From NCBI GenBank assembly GCA_947651225.1, contig CANSYK010000004.1, positions 1 through 64,000 on the forward strand: a stretch of 64,000 nucleotides of DNA, in the 5' to 3' direction. This DNA is from an uncultured bacterium. GTDB lineage: Bacteria > Bacillota > Clostridia > Lachnospirales > Lachnospiraceae. The position numbers were made by a program, and so were the translations under genes. The notes under the pieces are model-generated. The model did no database searches. It was not told the DNA's origin and saw only the letters and a list, made by a program, of their open reading frames with translations. Shown here in pieces: positions 18,338 through 27,309 of the stretch; within the stretch, counting starts at the first letter, position 1, and every line of letters starts with the position of its first letter.

Positions 18338-19180
18338 TTATTTTGCCCCCTTTACCATAGATACAAACAATTCTTCAATACTGACCGGACTGAAATTCAT
18401 CTCTACTGGAATTTTACTACGTTTTACAACAGCCTCTACACCAAATGGTGTTTCTTTTTTCCAAATAATCGCAGAAGAGGAAACTTCCTGAATCCTTTTG
18501 GAATCGCAATGTAGAATGCCATACTCGGTCAGAAGCGCATCTTTTTCTTCGCACAGCAGCAGCTTACCTTTATGCAGAAAGGCAATATAATCACATATTT
18601 TTTCCAAATCTGTTACAATATGGGAAGACATCAACACTGCATGGTTTTCATCCCTTGTAAATTCACAAATCATATCAATCACCTCATCTCTTGCAACCGG
18701 GTCTAACCCATTTGTTGCTTCATCTAAAAGCAAGATTTTGGGGTGATGGGATAATGCAACCGCAATTCCAAGCTTCATTTTCATCCCACTGGAATATTCC
18801 TGAAATAATTTATTTTCTGGTATAGAAAGCTTCTTAAGCAAGTTATTATACTCTGCCTCATCCCAATTCTGGTAAGAACTTTTCATAATTTTCCCAACCT
18901 GAATAGCTGTCAGGCACTCCGGGAATCCCACTTCAGCCAGTACAACTCCAATCTCTTCCTTTGTGCATTTCATATTGTCCTGATTATCTTTCCCCAATAT
19001 GGTAATGCTTCCATTGTCCTTTTTCAATATATCTAAAATCAATTTAATTGTAGTGCTTTTGCCAGCCCCATTTTCGCCAACCAGTCCCATAATACATCCA
19101 CTCGGCAATGTCAGATTCAGATGGGACAATGTAAAACCTGTATATGATTTTGTTAAATCCTTGATTTCTATCGCATTCAT
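18338..19180 (-). CDS. ABC transporter ATP-binding protein (YtrB-like)
   Basis: 280 residues from the ATG at 19180, seven bases after GGTGGAG. A GTG one codon earlier is less likely. Walker A is 'GLVGENGAGKSTTIKLI', the signature is 'YSSGMKMKLGIAVALSHHPK', and Walker B is 'ILLLDEATNGLD'; the H loop His is in 'VLMSSHIVTD'. The YSSGMK signature is typical of ABC-2 export ATPases. It lies between a YtrA-type GntR regulator and the permease. By analogy with Bacillus ytr operons it may respond to wall-active antibiotics. Confidence 0.92.
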   Translation of the reverse strand: MNAIEIKDLTKSYTGFTLSHLNLTLPSGCIMGLVGENGAGKSTTIKLILDILKKDNGSITILGKDNQDNMKCTKEEIGVVLAEVGFPECLTAIQVGKIMKSSYQNWDEAEYNNLLKKLSIPENKLFQEYSSGMKMKLGIAVALSHHPKILLLDEATNGLDPVARDEVIDMICEFTRDENHAVLMSSHIVTDLEKICDYIAFLHKGKLLLCEEKDALLTEYGILHCDSKRIQEVSSSAIIWKKETPFGVEAVVKRSKIPVEMNFSPVSIEELFVSMVKGAK

Positions 19181-19266
19181 CACTATACTCCACCTTTCTT
19201 AATTTTGTAGGCTTTTCTCAAAATTGAGAAAAGATTAATAGGCAGTTTGAAAAAAGCTTTCAAACT

Positions 19267-19638
19267 TTATTCCTCCCAAATAATACAAAACATATCAAGA
19301 ATATCCTGCCTGCTAAGATTGCAAGATACTGCAAGCTGTGCAATTAACTGCATATGTTCTTCTATTTTCTTTAAATTTTCTTCCTGTAGCAGTTCCGCAT
19401 TTTTTGCTGCTACAAAACACCCCTTTGCAGGAATCGTATAAACAAATCCCTCCTTCTCCAATTCATCGTAAGCACGTTTGGTCGTCACCACACTAATCCT
19501 CAGATCCTTTGCTAGTCCTCGAATCGAAGGAAGCGCTTCATCCTCCTTTAATTCACCACTGATAATGTGGTTCTTAATCTGAGTATAAATCTGGTCATAA
19601 ATTGGAATTCCGCTTTTATTATCAATAAAAATATTCAT
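19267..19638 (-). CDS. GntR family (YtrA-type) transcriptional repressor
   Basis: 123 residues, the short YtrA length. The N-terminal winged helix has 'PIYDQIYTQIKNHIISGELK', 'ALPSIRGLAKDLRISVVTTK' and 'RAYDELEKEGFVYTIPAKGC', followed by a small all-helical dimerisation segment and no effector domain. GGGGAATT precedes the ATG. It is the first gene of the regulator/ATPase/permease operon, with 86 bp to the ATPase. A palindrome that overlaps the operon promoter is its likely operator. Confidence 0.92.
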   Translation of the reverse strand: MNIFIDNKSGIPIYDQIYTQIKNHIISGELKEDEALPSIRGLAKDLRISVVTTKRAYDELEKEGFVYTIPAKGCFVAAKNAELLQEENLKKIEEHMQLIAQLAVSCNLSRQDILDMFCIIWEE

Positions 19639-19655
19639 AGTAATTCCCCATTCTT

Positions 19656-19710
19656 AGGAACTGTAGAAAAATAACTGCTCAAGATTGCACAGGATATTTC
19701 TACAGTTCCT
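19656..19710. repeat. Palindromic repeat, AGGAACTGTA family
   Basis: AGGAACTGTAGAAA (19656-19669) and TTTCTACAGTTCCT (19697-19710) are a perfect 14-bp inverted repeat with a 27-base centre. It lies in the 5' leader of the GntR operon transcript, so it would fold in that RNA. Confidence 0.7.
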
Positions 19711-19778
19711 TACTTCGTCTGCGAATTCTGGCGCCAACAAAAATTCGCTTCCGAAAAATGCGCATCTCAATTCCAGCT

Positions 19779-19821
19779 AACTGTATATTAACAGTATATA
19801 CAGTTAGCACAGTTTTGTCAA
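19779..19821 (-). promoter_or_regulatory. GntR/YtrA operon promoter with overlapping operator
   Basis: On the minus strand, TTGACA (19821-19816), a 17-bp spacer and TATACT (19798-19793) form a near-consensus sigma-A promoter. The palindrome AACTGTATAT (19779-19788) / ATATACAGTT (19796-19805) covers the -10 box. This is the geometry expected for autorepression by the encoded GntR protein. Confidence 0.7.
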
Positions 19822-19838
19822 CCACTATTTAAAATTTT

Positions 19839-20156
19839 CTATAACCCTAAAGGCCATTGAAACCGTTCCATATCCACATGGCCGTCAACAAACTCCACAC
19901 CGTCTGCTTCCAGCAATTCAACCTGCCGGTTTGATCCACCAAAGGCAAATGCCTGTGACACTCTCCCCTCCTTTGTTACCACACGATAGCAGGGAATCCC
20001 TTCTGGATCTGGATTTGTATGGAGCGCATAACCAACTACCCGTGCCCACCTTGCATTGCCTGCCAGATATGCCACCTGACCATATGTTGCGACATACCCT
20101 TTCGGAATCTGCCGTACAACGTCATAAATCTTTTGATAGGTATTTTTTTCTTCCAT
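19839..20156 (-). CDS. MGMT-family alkyltransferase-like protein
   Basis: 105 residues from the ATG at 20156 after AAGGGAAG; an earlier GTG at 20186 overlaps the upstream gene and is less likely. It consists only of the C-terminal DNA-binding/active-site domain of O6-alkylguanine alkyltransferases: 'IYDVVRQIPKGYVATYGQVA' then 'ARWARVVGYALHTNPDPEGI'. The active-site box reads PCYRVV rather than the canonical PCHRV, so the Cys is kept but the following His is Tyr. It may be a small transferase or an Atl-like lesion-recognition protein. It probably shares a transcript with the small membrane protein upstream. Confidence 0.8.
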   Translation of the reverse strand: MEEKNTYQKIYDVVRQIPKGYVATYGQVAYLAGNARWARVVGYALHTNPDPEGIPCYRVVTKEGRVSQAFAFGGSNRQVELLEADGVEFVDGHVDMERFQWPLGL

Positions 20157-20172
20157 TCTTCTTCCCTTTCTC

Positions 20173-20442
20173 TTACCAGACAGCACTCATTAAAAATAGT
20201 AATAAATAAAGTCCAAAAGGAAGCATCCCAAGATAGCACAAAATCACCAAAGCGGTACTTCTTACATTATTCCTGTGGCAATAAGTAAGTAAACATAAAG
20301 ATTCCCAAAACAGCAGATGGCTTCCCATAACAATCAGATATAATATATACTTCATCTTGCATCCTGCAAGTTTCCCTGCTGTTCCAAGCAGCAATGGAAC
20401 CAGATATCCCAATATACAAATAGAAAATAACCGTTTCTTCAT
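20173..20442 (-). CDS. Small membrane protein of unknown function
   Basis: 89 residues from the ATG at 20442, which follows GGAGGTG. The longer frame from 20550 runs through the glgB terminator and a dispersed repeat and is rejected. Three to four hydrophobic segments fill nearly the whole sequence ('CILGYLVPLLLGTAGKL', 'YILYLIVMGSHLLFWESLCL', 'LGMLPFGLYLLLFLMSAVW'). The stop lies 17 bp before the start of the alkyltransferase-like gene. I do not recognise a family. Confidence 0.55.
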   Translation of the reverse strand: MKKRLFSICILGYLVPLLLGTAGKLAGCKMKYILYLIVMGSHLLFWESLCLLTYCHRNNVRSTALVILCYLGMLPFGLYLLLFLMSAVW

Positions 20443-20479
20443 GAATGCTCTTACACCTCCAAAGAATCCCTGAAACAGA

Positions 20480-20509
20480 ACAAACCCCACAGCCGTATCC
20501 ACTGTGGGG
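20480..20509 (-). terminator. Terminator after glgB
   Basis: CCCCACAG (20485-20492) and CTGTGGGG (20502-20509) form a perfect 8-bp G/C-rich stem. On the minus strand it is followed by TTTGTTCTGTTT. Confidence 0.65.
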
Positions 20510-20521
20510 TATTCTTTTCCG

Positions 20522-20579
20522 TTGCTATTTACGGGCATTCTAAACATCATGCGAAAAACAATCCGACTATGCCGTCTGC
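20522..20579. repeat. Dispersed palindromic repeat, half copy
   Basis: GCTATTTACGGGCATTCTAA, ACATCATGCGAAAAACA and ATCCGACTATGCCGTCTG match one half of the ~100-bp repeat seen complete at 28966-29074. The other half is absent. It lies between the glgB stop and its terminator. Confidence 0.65.
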
Positions 20580-20585
20580 CACGCT

Positions 20586-22847
20586 TTATTTCGTAGTAAT
20601 CTTCTTTTCCGTTTCCAGTTCTTCCTTATAATCAAAACGATATATTGTAACAGATAAAGGAGGCAGATGCATCTCAATAGAGTACTCTTTTTTCTCACAT
20701 TCTATCTTATCTGCTTTAATATTCTTTTTGTTCTTAACACCAGTACCGCCAAAACGCTCTTCATCAGAAGAAAGCACTTCTGTATAAGTTCCCGGGCAAG
20801 GCACTCCAGTACGGTATTCCTTATTTGGAACCGGCGTAAAGTTACAGATAAACAGGAATTGGTCTTTTGTTCCAGAGCCACGTCTTACAAAGCTTACGGT
20901 ACTCATTTGGGCATTATCGCAGCTCATCCATTCAAATCCCATTGTATCATAATCATTTGTATATAATGCATCATATTTTGTATATAAATGATTCAGTTCT
21001 CTTACAAACGCCTGCATCTGTCGGTTGTAATCTTCATTTAAAAGTTCCCAGTCAAGACTTCTTGCCTCACTCCACTCACGGTACTGAGCAAACTCCTGTC
21101 CCATAAACAAAAGCTTCTTTCCCGGATGCCCATACATAAATCCATAGGCTGTACGGAGATTTGCAAACTTGTCCTCAATCTCGCCTGGCATCTTATTAAT
21201 CATAGAACACTTTCCATGAACCACTTCATCATGTGACAAAACCTGAATGAAATTTTCACTATAAGCATACTGCATACTAAATGTCAGCAGATTATGATTA
21301 CCTGACCTGAAATATGGATCCATCTTCATATATCCCAAAAAGTCATTCATCCAACCCATATTCCACTTAAAGAGGAAACCAAGTCCCTTTAAGGATACTG
21401 GTGAGGTAACGCCTGCCCACGCTGTAGATTCCTCCGCAATAATCATTGTTCCTGGCGCACGGCACTCAAACTCTTCATTCATATGATGGAACAGTTTAAT
21501 TGCATCATAATTTTCCTTACCTCCATCTTCATTTGGCAGCCACTCTCCATCATCCTTGCCATAATCCAGATAAAGCATAGACGCTACTGCATCTACACGG
21601 AGTCCGTCAATGTGGAATTTATTTAACCAAAACAGACCATTTGCCAAAAGGAAATTTTCTACTTCCCGTTTATTATAGTTAAAAATATAAGTTCCCCAGT
21701 GCGGATGCTCTCCTCTGCGGCTGTCTGGATGTTCATAAAGTGGTTGTCCGTCAAACCTTCCCAGACCATGTGCATCCTTTGGAAAATGCGCCGGAACCCA
21801 GTCAAGAATAACGGAAATTCCCTTATTGTGCATATAATCCACAAAATACATAAAATCCCTTGGATCTCCATAACGTCTGGTCGGTGCATAATATCCTGTC
21901 ACCTGATATCCCCAGGAACCATCAAAAGGATGCTCCGCAATTCCCATCAGCTCAATGTGTGTATATCCCATGTCCAAAACATACTCTGCAATCATTGGCG
22001 CCAATTCACGATAAGTATAAAATCCGTCCTCTGTGCCATCATCTTTTTTCTTCCATGACCCAAGATGAACCTCATAAATTGCCATAGGTTTCTTTCTAAG
22101 GGAATTTCTTGTCTCCTTTTCCCTGCCTGCCATCCACTTTTTATCTGTCCAGTCAAAGTCACGCAAATCTGCTACAACAGAAGCATTGTCCGGACGAAGC
22201 TCTGCACAGTTTGCATATGGATCAGCTTTCATTAATATCTCGCCAGTACGTGTCAAAATCTGATATTTATAAATCGCCCCCGGCTCTACACCTGGTATAA
22301 ACAGCTCATACACACCGGAAACCTCTAATGTACGCATCGGATGAAGCCGCCCATCCCACAGATTAAAGCTTCCTACTACACTGACTGCCCTTGCATGAGG
22401 CGCCCAGACTGCAAAATATGTTCCCTTAATTCCATTAATTGTCATTGGGTGGGCACCTAATTTATCATAAATCTGATAATGATTTCCTTCTGCAAAAAGA
22501 TATAAGTCATCACTGCTGATTTGAGGGCTGAAAATATATGGATCGGCCGTCACTACAATATCATTTTCTCCATATTGGATATGCAGCTTATAATCGGCGG
22601 TATATTTTTTGCTTTCTACATAAAGCCCAAAAAATCCACTTCCCGGCTCTACCTCTTCCAGTTCAATCCGGTTATTTCCTTTTGCATCTGTTACAAATAC
22701 CTTCTGTGCTTCCGGACGATATACGGTAAATACCTGTCCTTTTCCAAAGGTATGCAATCCAAGTAAATTGTGAGGCGCATTATGATGACCAGCTAACAGC
22801 TCATCATATTCAACCCAGTTAATCCATTGATCCAGTTTTTCCTGCAT
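20586..22847 (-). CDS. glgB: 1,4-alpha-glucan (glycogen) branching enzyme
   Basis: 753 residues from the ATG at 22847, which follows GGGGGTAA; a TTG five codons earlier is less likely. N-terminal CBM48 modules ('GAHPMTINGIKGTYFAVWAP') precede a GH13 barrel. Catalytic motifs include 'VILDWVPAHFPKDAHGL', the nucleophile Asp in 'GLRVDAVASML', the acid Glu in 'IIAEESTAWAGVT', and 'VLSHDEVVHGKCSM'. A C-terminal beta domain follows. It makes alpha-1,6 branches in glycogen. No other glg gene adjoins it, so it stands alone here. Confidence 0.96.
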   Translation of the reverse strand: MQEKLDQWINWVEYDELLAGHHNAPHNLLGLHTFGKGQVFTVYRPEAQKVFVTDAKGNNRIELEEVEPGSGFFGLYVESKKYTADYKLHIQYGENDIVVTADPYIFSPQISSDDLYLFAEGNHYQIYDKLGAHPMTINGIKGTYFAVWAPHARAVSVVGSFNLWDGRLHPMRTLEVSGVYELFIPGVEPGAIYKYQILTRTGEILMKADPYANCAELRPDNASVVADLRDFDWTDKKWMAGREKETRNSLRKKPMAIYEVHLGSWKKKDDGTEDGFYTYRELAPMIAEYVLDMGYTHIELMGIAEHPFDGSWGYQVTGYYAPTRRYGDPRDFMYFVDYMHNKGISVILDWVPAHFPKDAHGLGRFDGQPLYEHPDSRRGEHPHWGTYIFNYNKREVENFLLANGLFWLNKFHIDGLRVDAVASMLYLDYGKDDGEWLPNEDGGKENYDAIKLFHHMNEEFECRAPGTMIIAEESTAWAGVTSPVSLKGLGFLFKWNMGWMNDFLGYMKMDPYFRSGNHNLLTFSMQYAYSENFIQVLSHDEVVHGKCSMINKMPGEIEDKFANLRTAYGFMYGHPGKKLLFMGQEFAQYREWSEARSLDWELLNEDYNRQMQAFVRELNHLYTKYDALYTNDYDTMGFEWMSCDNAQMSTVSFVRRGSGTKDQFLFICNFTPVPNKEYRTGVPCPGTYTEVLSSDEERFGGTGVKNKKNIKADKIECEKKEYSIEMHLPPLSVTIYRFDYKEELETEKKITTK

Positions 22848-22977
22848 ATCACTTACCCCCAATAATTTTTGTTTAGAAACTCAAAAAATAATTTACCAAG
22901 TCCTGACAAAATTATTTTTATAATTCCTTATGAATTCAACATTATTTCATAGTAAGAACCTTTTCATATAGTATAAA

Positions 22978-23007
22978 CGCCCTCTACATCTGTCGGTATA
23001 GAAGGCG
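22978..23007. other. Hairpin upstream of glgB
   Basis: CGCCCTCTAC (22978-22987) pairs imperfectly with GTATAGAAGGCG (22996-23007). It lies between the tRNA terminator and glgB, about 130 bp upstream of the glgB start. It may be a weak terminator or part of the glgB leader; the rest of 22848-23090 shows no gene. Confidence 0.3.
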
Positions 23008-23090
23008 ATTTGGTTCATCTGAAACAATAAACTCGCATATGTTATCTATTATACGAAAATTCTACTAATAAGTCAATGAATTCATATCAT

Positions 23091-23132
23091 AAAAAATGAG
23101 CAAATCCCATTTTCTAAAGATTTGCTCATTTT
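23091..23132 (-). terminator. Terminator of the tRNA-Leu gene
   Basis: AAAATGAGCAAATC (23093-23106) and GATTTGCTCATTTT (23119-23132) form a perfect 14-bp stem; on the minus strand a T run follows. It lies 15 bp after the tRNA. Confidence 0.8.
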
Positions 23133-23146
23133 AAAACGTAGTCTAA

Positions 23147-23228
23147 TGCGGAATGAGGGATTCGAACCCTCACACCTTGCGGCACAAGAACCTAAATCTT
23201 GCATGTCTGCCAATTCCATCAATTCCGC
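23147..23228 (-). tRNA. tRNA-Leu (anticodon TAG)
   Basis: The reverse complement folds as an 82-base class II tRNA. The acceptor arm is GCGGAAT / ATTCCGC with discriminator A. The D arm contains TTGGCAGAC. The anticodon arm is CAAGA-TTTAGGT-TCTTG with anticodon TAG. A short variable arm (GCCGCAAGGT) and the T arm GGGTTCGAATCCC follow. CCA is not encoded. The anticodon reads CUA-family leucine codons. Confidence 0.95.
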
Positions 23229-23290
23229 ACACAATGCCATAAAGACAACTTTAACATTTTATCATTTAAAACCTTTTATGTCAACTGCCA

Positions 23291-24205
23291 TTATGAATCC
23301 AAAAGCCCTGTACTAAAATAACGTTCCATCCGGTCTGCCATTATGGTCGCAATAATTTTATCTTTTCCATATTTCTCTGCCATCTGCTTTGCTGCCCATA
23401 CATTTGCACCAGAGGATGTTCCACACAAAAGTCCCTGCACTTTGGCGAGCTCACGTGTTGTACTGATAGCATCTTCATCTGTCACTTCCACAATATCATC
23501 AATCATTGAGGTATCTAAAACCTCTGGAATAAAACCATCGCCAATCCCCTGTATGCTGTGAAGCCCTGGTTCATGCCCAAGAAGTGCAGATACATTTTTC
23601 GGCTCTACAGCCACTAACTTTAAGTCAGGATTTTTTTCTTTCAAATATTTTCCAATTCCCTGCAAGGTTCCGCCGCTTCCAAGTCCTGACACAAAAATAT
23701 CCACCTTACCATTAAGCTGTTCATAAATTTCTGGCCCTGTTGTCTTATAATGAACATCAGGATTATTTGGATTGGTAAACTGCTGTGGGATAAACGCTTT
23801 GTCACTTCCTATTTCCGCAAAAAGCTCTTCTGCCTTTTTAACAGAACCATCAATACTCAATTCCTGTGGCGTAAGTACAAGCTCTGCCCCAAGACAGCGA
23901 ATGATTTTTTTCCGCTCTTCACTCATATTTTCCGGCATAACAATAATAACACGATACCCTCTGCGCACGCCTGCAAGTGACAGGCCAATCCCTGTATTAC
24001 CAGAGGTCGGCTCTATAATCGTCATGCCTGGCTTCAGCTTACCTGCCTGTTCCGCACAAAGAATCATATTTTTCGCCACACGGTCTTTAATACTCCCGCC
24101 AGGATTTAAAAATTCTGCTTTTGCATAAATTTTAAGTCCCATCGTTTCCTTTAAACTGATGATAGGCGTATTTCCAATCAGATCAAGCACATTATGTATT
24201 ACCAT
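23291..24205 (-). CDS. cysK: Cysteine synthase A (O-acetylserine sulfhydrylase)
   Basis: 304 residues from the ATG at 24205 after ATGAGGTAA; a TTG two codons earlier is less likely. This PLP enzyme makes cysteine from O-acetylserine and sulfide. The PLP lysine lies in 'NPGGSIKDRVAKNM', the substrate loop is 'EPTSGNTGIGLSLAG', and the phosphate loop is 'SGLGSGGTLQGIGKYLKE'. 'CGTSSGANVWAA' near the end is also conserved. The gene appears monocistronic, between fabV upstream and tRNA-Leu downstream. The 135-bp leader shows no recognisable riboswitch. Confidence 0.95.
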   Translation of the reverse strand: MVIHNVLDLIGNTPIISLKETMGLKIYAKAEFLNPGGSIKDRVAKNMILCAEQAGKLKPGMTIIEPTSGNTGIGLSLAGVRRGYRVIIVMPENMSEERKKIIRCLGAELVLTPQELSIDGSVKKAEELFAEIGSDKAFIPQQFTNPNNPDVHYKTTGPEIYEQLNGKVDIFVSGLGSGGTLQGIGKYLKEKNPDLKLVAVEPKNVSALLGHEPGLHSIQGIGDGFIPEVLDTSMIDDIVEVTDEDAISTTRELAKVQGLLCGTSSGANVWAAKQMAEKYGKDKIIATIMADRMERYFSTGLLDS

Positions 24206-24340
24206 TCCCAATTACCTCATTTCTGTCACTTCTATCTAAATATATCTATATGATACAATCCGTTACTACTTGCAGTCGGGATAGAATTTTTTATGCCATT
24301 TCCCGTTCTCTGCCCAATTGCAAATAGTAACATACAATCG

Positions 24341-25519
24341 CTAATTCAAGCTTGGAATTCTACCTTGAATATCAACATCTGCTTCATAATCCACACCATC
24401 AATACGAAATCCGAAAATCTCATAAAATTCCTGCCAGTATCCTTCAATATCACCAATTTCTGCAATATTGTCTTTTGACACCTGCTTCCAAAGGTCTGCC
24501 ACTGCACTCTGAACCTCTGGCTTCATTTCATAATCATCCAGACGAATCAGACGATTTTCATCCGTTACTACCTCTTCGCAACATAGCCTGTCATGGATTA
24601 GGCGGTACATTTGTTCAATACAGCCCTCATGGATTCCTTTCTCTTTCATCACCCTAAATAAAAGGGAAATATACAGTGGTACAATCGGAATCGCCGCACT
24701 GGACTGTGTAACAACTGCTTTATTTACAGAAACATATGCCCTTAGACCATCAATTTCTTTCTGCAATTCATCTGCTGCCTTATATAAATCCTTCTTTGCC
24801 TGCCCAATTGAACCATCATAATAAATTGGATGGGTCAATTCTGGTCCAATGTAGGAATAAGCAACTGTTACTGCATGATCTGCCAGAACATCTGCTTCCT
24901 TCAACGCCTTCATCCAGAGTTTCCAGTCTTCTCCACCCATTACTTTTACTGTAGCTTCAATTTCCTCTTCATTTGCTGTCGGGATGGTTACTTCTGAAAT
25001 TTCATTTGTAAACAAATCAATCGTCTGATTGGTGTACTCTTTTCCAATTGTCTTTAACACCGAACGGTATGTCTTTCCATCTGGAGCGGTACGCCTAGGA
25101 GCCGCAACACTGTAAATTACCATATCTACCTTGCCCCATTTCTTCTGAATCAGAGCAATTGTTTCTTCCTTGATTTCCTGAGAGTAAGCATCCCCGTTTA
25201 TTGATTTTGCAAAATATCCATCTGCTGCCGCAAATTCCTCAAATGCTGCCGTATTATACCAGCCTGCGCTTGCTGTACGTTTTTCTTTGCCTGCCTTGTC
25301 AAAAATAATTCCGATTGTATCTGCATCGCAGGAATAGGTGACAGCAATTCTGCTCGCCAGTCCATATCCCATAGAAGCACCGATTACAAGAACTTTTTTC
25401 GGCCCTTCTGTTTTTGGCTGTGCCTTTACATATTCAATCTGTGCCTTTACTGCAGCCTTACATCCTTCCGGATGTGCTGTCGTACACATAAAACCTTTTA
25501 CCTTTGGCTGAACTACCAT
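24341..25519 (-). CDS. fabV: Trans-2-enoyl-CoA reductase, FabV family
   Basis: 392 residues from the ATG at 25519, with GGAGGAG just upstream. It reduces trans-2-enoyl-CoA or -ACP with NADH. The nucleotide-binding segment is 'VLVIGASMGYGLASRIAVTY', longer than in short-chain dehydrogenases. The catalytic Tyr-x8-Lys region is 'HPIYYDGSIGQAKKDLY', and 'IYSVAAPRRTAPDGKTYRSV' is a family hallmark. Length and order match the FabV/TER family. It lies after the deoB operon on the same strand but 114 bp away. The role may be fatty-acid synthesis or butyrate-type reduction; sequence alone does not decide. Confidence 0.93.
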   Translation of the reverse strand: MVVQPKVKGFMCTTAHPEGCKAAVKAQIEYVKAQPKTEGPKKVLVIGASMGYGLASRIAVTYSCDADTIGIIFDKAGKEKRTASAGWYNTAAFEEFAAADGYFAKSINGDAYSQEIKEETIALIQKKWGKVDMVIYSVAAPRRTAPDGKTYRSVLKTIGKEYTNQTIDLFTNEISEVTIPTANEEEIEATVKVMGGEDWKLWMKALKEADVLADHAVTVAYSYIGPELTHPIYYDGSIGQAKKDLYKAADELQKEIDGLRAYVSVNKAVVTQSSAAIPIVPLYISLLFRVMKEKGIHEGCIEQMYRLIHDRLCCEEVVTDENRLIRLDDYEMKPEVQSAVADLWKQVSKDNIAEIGDIEGYWQEFYEIFGFRIDGVDYEADVDIQGRIPSLN

Positions 25520-25633
25520 ACCTTTCTCCTCCAAATAAATATTCTATAGCTACATTAGTATAGCATATTCCACTTTTGCTTGTCCACCTCACATTAACAG
25601 TTGCATGCTTCCCTTGCATTTGCAGACAGCCCC

Positions 25634-26824
25634 TTAAATTAACTCTTCCAAAATAGATTTACCAATCGTTCCATCTGGCATATCTATCCCAAAATTATCT
25701 GCTACAGATGCTCCAATTACTGCAAAAGTATCTTCATTTTCCAGCACACCGCCATGTTCCATTTTCTTTGCATATGCTACAAACGGAACATACTCCCTTG
25801 TATGATCCGTACCACTGTAAGTTGGATCATTGCCATGGTCTGCTGTCAAAACCAAAAGGTCATCTTCTTTTAATTCCTCCAACAACACACCCAGATTTTT
25901 ATCGAACTTCTCAATCTCTTTTCCATATCCTTCCACATTCCTGCGATGTCCCCACAGCGCATCAAAATCAACAAGGTTGACGAAACAAAGTCCATGAAAA
26001 TCTTTTTTACAGATTTCAATTGTCTGCTCCATTCCATGAACAGAGCTTTCCGAACGATGTGTTTCTGTAATCCCTTCTCCGCAAAAAATGTCATTGATTT
26101 TTCCTACACCAATTACATCAAAACCTGCATCTTTTAACGCATTTAATACCGTTGGTTTAGAAGGTTTTAAAGCATAATCGTGACGATTGCTTGTTCGCTT
26201 AAATTCCCCTTTCTTTTTTCCGACATACGGTCTTGCAATAACACGTCCTACCTTCCACTCATCTTTCATAGTGATTTTCCTTGCAATCTCGCAGCAACGG
26301 TATAAATTTTCCAAATCAAAGGTTTCCTCATTACCGCAAATCTGCAGCACAGAATCTGCAGATGTATAAACAATCATAGCTCCTGTATTAATTTCTTCTT
26401 CCCCAAGCTCTTCAATAATTGCTGTACCGCTGGCGCTCTTATTTCCAATTACTCTTTTCCCACACTGCTTTTCCAATTCTGCAATAAGCTCTGGCGGAAA
26501 CCCGATATCTGTAAAAGTCTGAAAGGGCGTTTCCGTTTTAATTCCCATCATTTCCCAGTGTCCGGTCATTGTATCCTTACCGTTACTTGCCTCCCCAAGC
26601 CGCATATACCGCCCCATCGGACTTTCTGTCCCTTCCATTTTACCTGCTGGATGAAGATTCAGAAATCCAAGTTTTTTCAGATTGGGAATTTCTAACGTCC
26701 CCATTTTTTCTAAAATATGTCCAAATGTATCTACTCCCATATCACCAAATTCTGGTGCATCCGGCATAGCCCCGATTCCAAGGGAATCAAGAACAACCAC
26801 AAAAATTCGTTTATATCTTTCCAT
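25634..26824 (-). CDS. deoB: Phosphopentomutase
   Basis: 396 residues of the alkaline-phosphatase superfamily. It interconverts (deoxy)ribose-1-phosphate and (deoxy)ribose-5-phosphate. Metal-binding motifs are '[19 protein letters not shown]' with 'DTFGHI' at the N-terminus, and '[20 protein letters not shown]' near the C-terminus. It is the last gene of the nucleoside-salvage operon on this strand. The product of deoB with a deoxyribose substrate feeds the DeoC aldolase encoded upstream. Confidence 0.96.
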   Translation of the reverse strand: MERYKRIFVVVLDSLGIGAMPDAPEFGDMGVDTFGHILEKMGTLEIPNLKKLGFLNLHPAGKMEGTESPMGRYMRLGEASNGKDTMTGHWEMMGIKTETPFQTFTDIGFPPELIAELEKQCGKRVIGNKSASGTAIIEELGEEEINTGAMIVYTSADSVLQICGNEETFDLENLYRCCEIARKITMKDEWKVGRVIARPYVGKKKGEFKRTSNRHDYALKPSKPTVLNALKDAGFDVIGVGKINDIFCGEGITETHRSESSVHGMEQTIEICKKDFHGLCFVNLVDFDALWGHRRNVEGYGKEIEKFDKNLGVLLEELKEDDLLVLTADHGNDPTYSGTDHTREYVPFVAYAKKMEHGGVLENEDTFAVIGASVADNFGIDMPDGTIGKSILEELI

Positions 26825-26852
26825 ATAATCACCTCACTGTCCTGCTTCTATC

Positions 26853-27275
26853 TCATTTAGCCAGATTATCTGGCCCAAACCCAAGCGGAAATAGTTCTTT
26901 CAAGGTAAAGATTTTGAACTGCTCCTTACTGATAGCCAGAATAACCTGAAATGTATCGGGGTTGCAAAATTCAATCATAACCTGTCGGCATACCCCACAA
27001 GGCGCTGTGTAATCTGTTAAAACTCCATTCTTTCCACCAACAATGCAAATTGCCTGAAATGCACGTTCTCCCTCGCTGACCGCCTTAAAAAAAGCCGTTC
27101 TTTCCGCACAGTTTGAAGGAGTATAGGCAGCATTTTCAATATTACAACCTGTATAAATCTTTCCATCCTGTGTCAGCAAGGCAGCACCAACCTTGAACTC
27201 TGAATATGGTGCATAGGAAAAGGAAAGCTGTTCCATTGCAAGTTCTATAAGTTTTTCCACTGTTCGTTTTTCCAT
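26853..27275 (-). CDS. cdd: Cytidine deaminase
   Basis: 140 residues, the usual length of the homotetrameric enzyme. It deaminates cytidine and deoxycytidine to uridine forms. Zinc ligands lie in 'SNCAERTAFFKAV' (Cys and the catalytic Glu) and 'APCGVCRQVMIEF' (two Cys). The N-terminus 'APYSEFKVGAALLT' binds the ribose. It sits between deoC and deoB with short gaps of about 30 bp. Confidence 0.95.
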   Translation of the reverse strand: MEKRTVEKLIELAMEQLSFSYAPYSEFKVGAALLTQDGKIYTGCNIENAAYTPSNCAERTAFFKAVSEGERAFQAICIVGGKNGVLTDYTAPCGVCRQVMIEFCNPDTFQVILAISKEQFKIFTLKELFPLGFGPDNLAK

Positions 27276-27309
27276 CTCCTGCCTCCTTAAAACTTACTTA
27301 AACAACATT

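Noticed and set aside
20443-20550. N-terminal extension of the small membrane protein
   Set aside because: It runs through the glgB terminator and a dispersed repeat; a better start with GGAGGTG lies at 20442.
22978-23007. Hairpin upstream of glgB as a riboswitch
   Set aside because: Only one short imperfect stem is seen and no known aptamer core; too little for a riboswitch call.
23229-24340. T-box or SAM riboswitch before cysK
   Set aside because: The leader at 24206-24340 has no T-box GGUGGNACCGCG-like sequence or SAM aptamer pattern.
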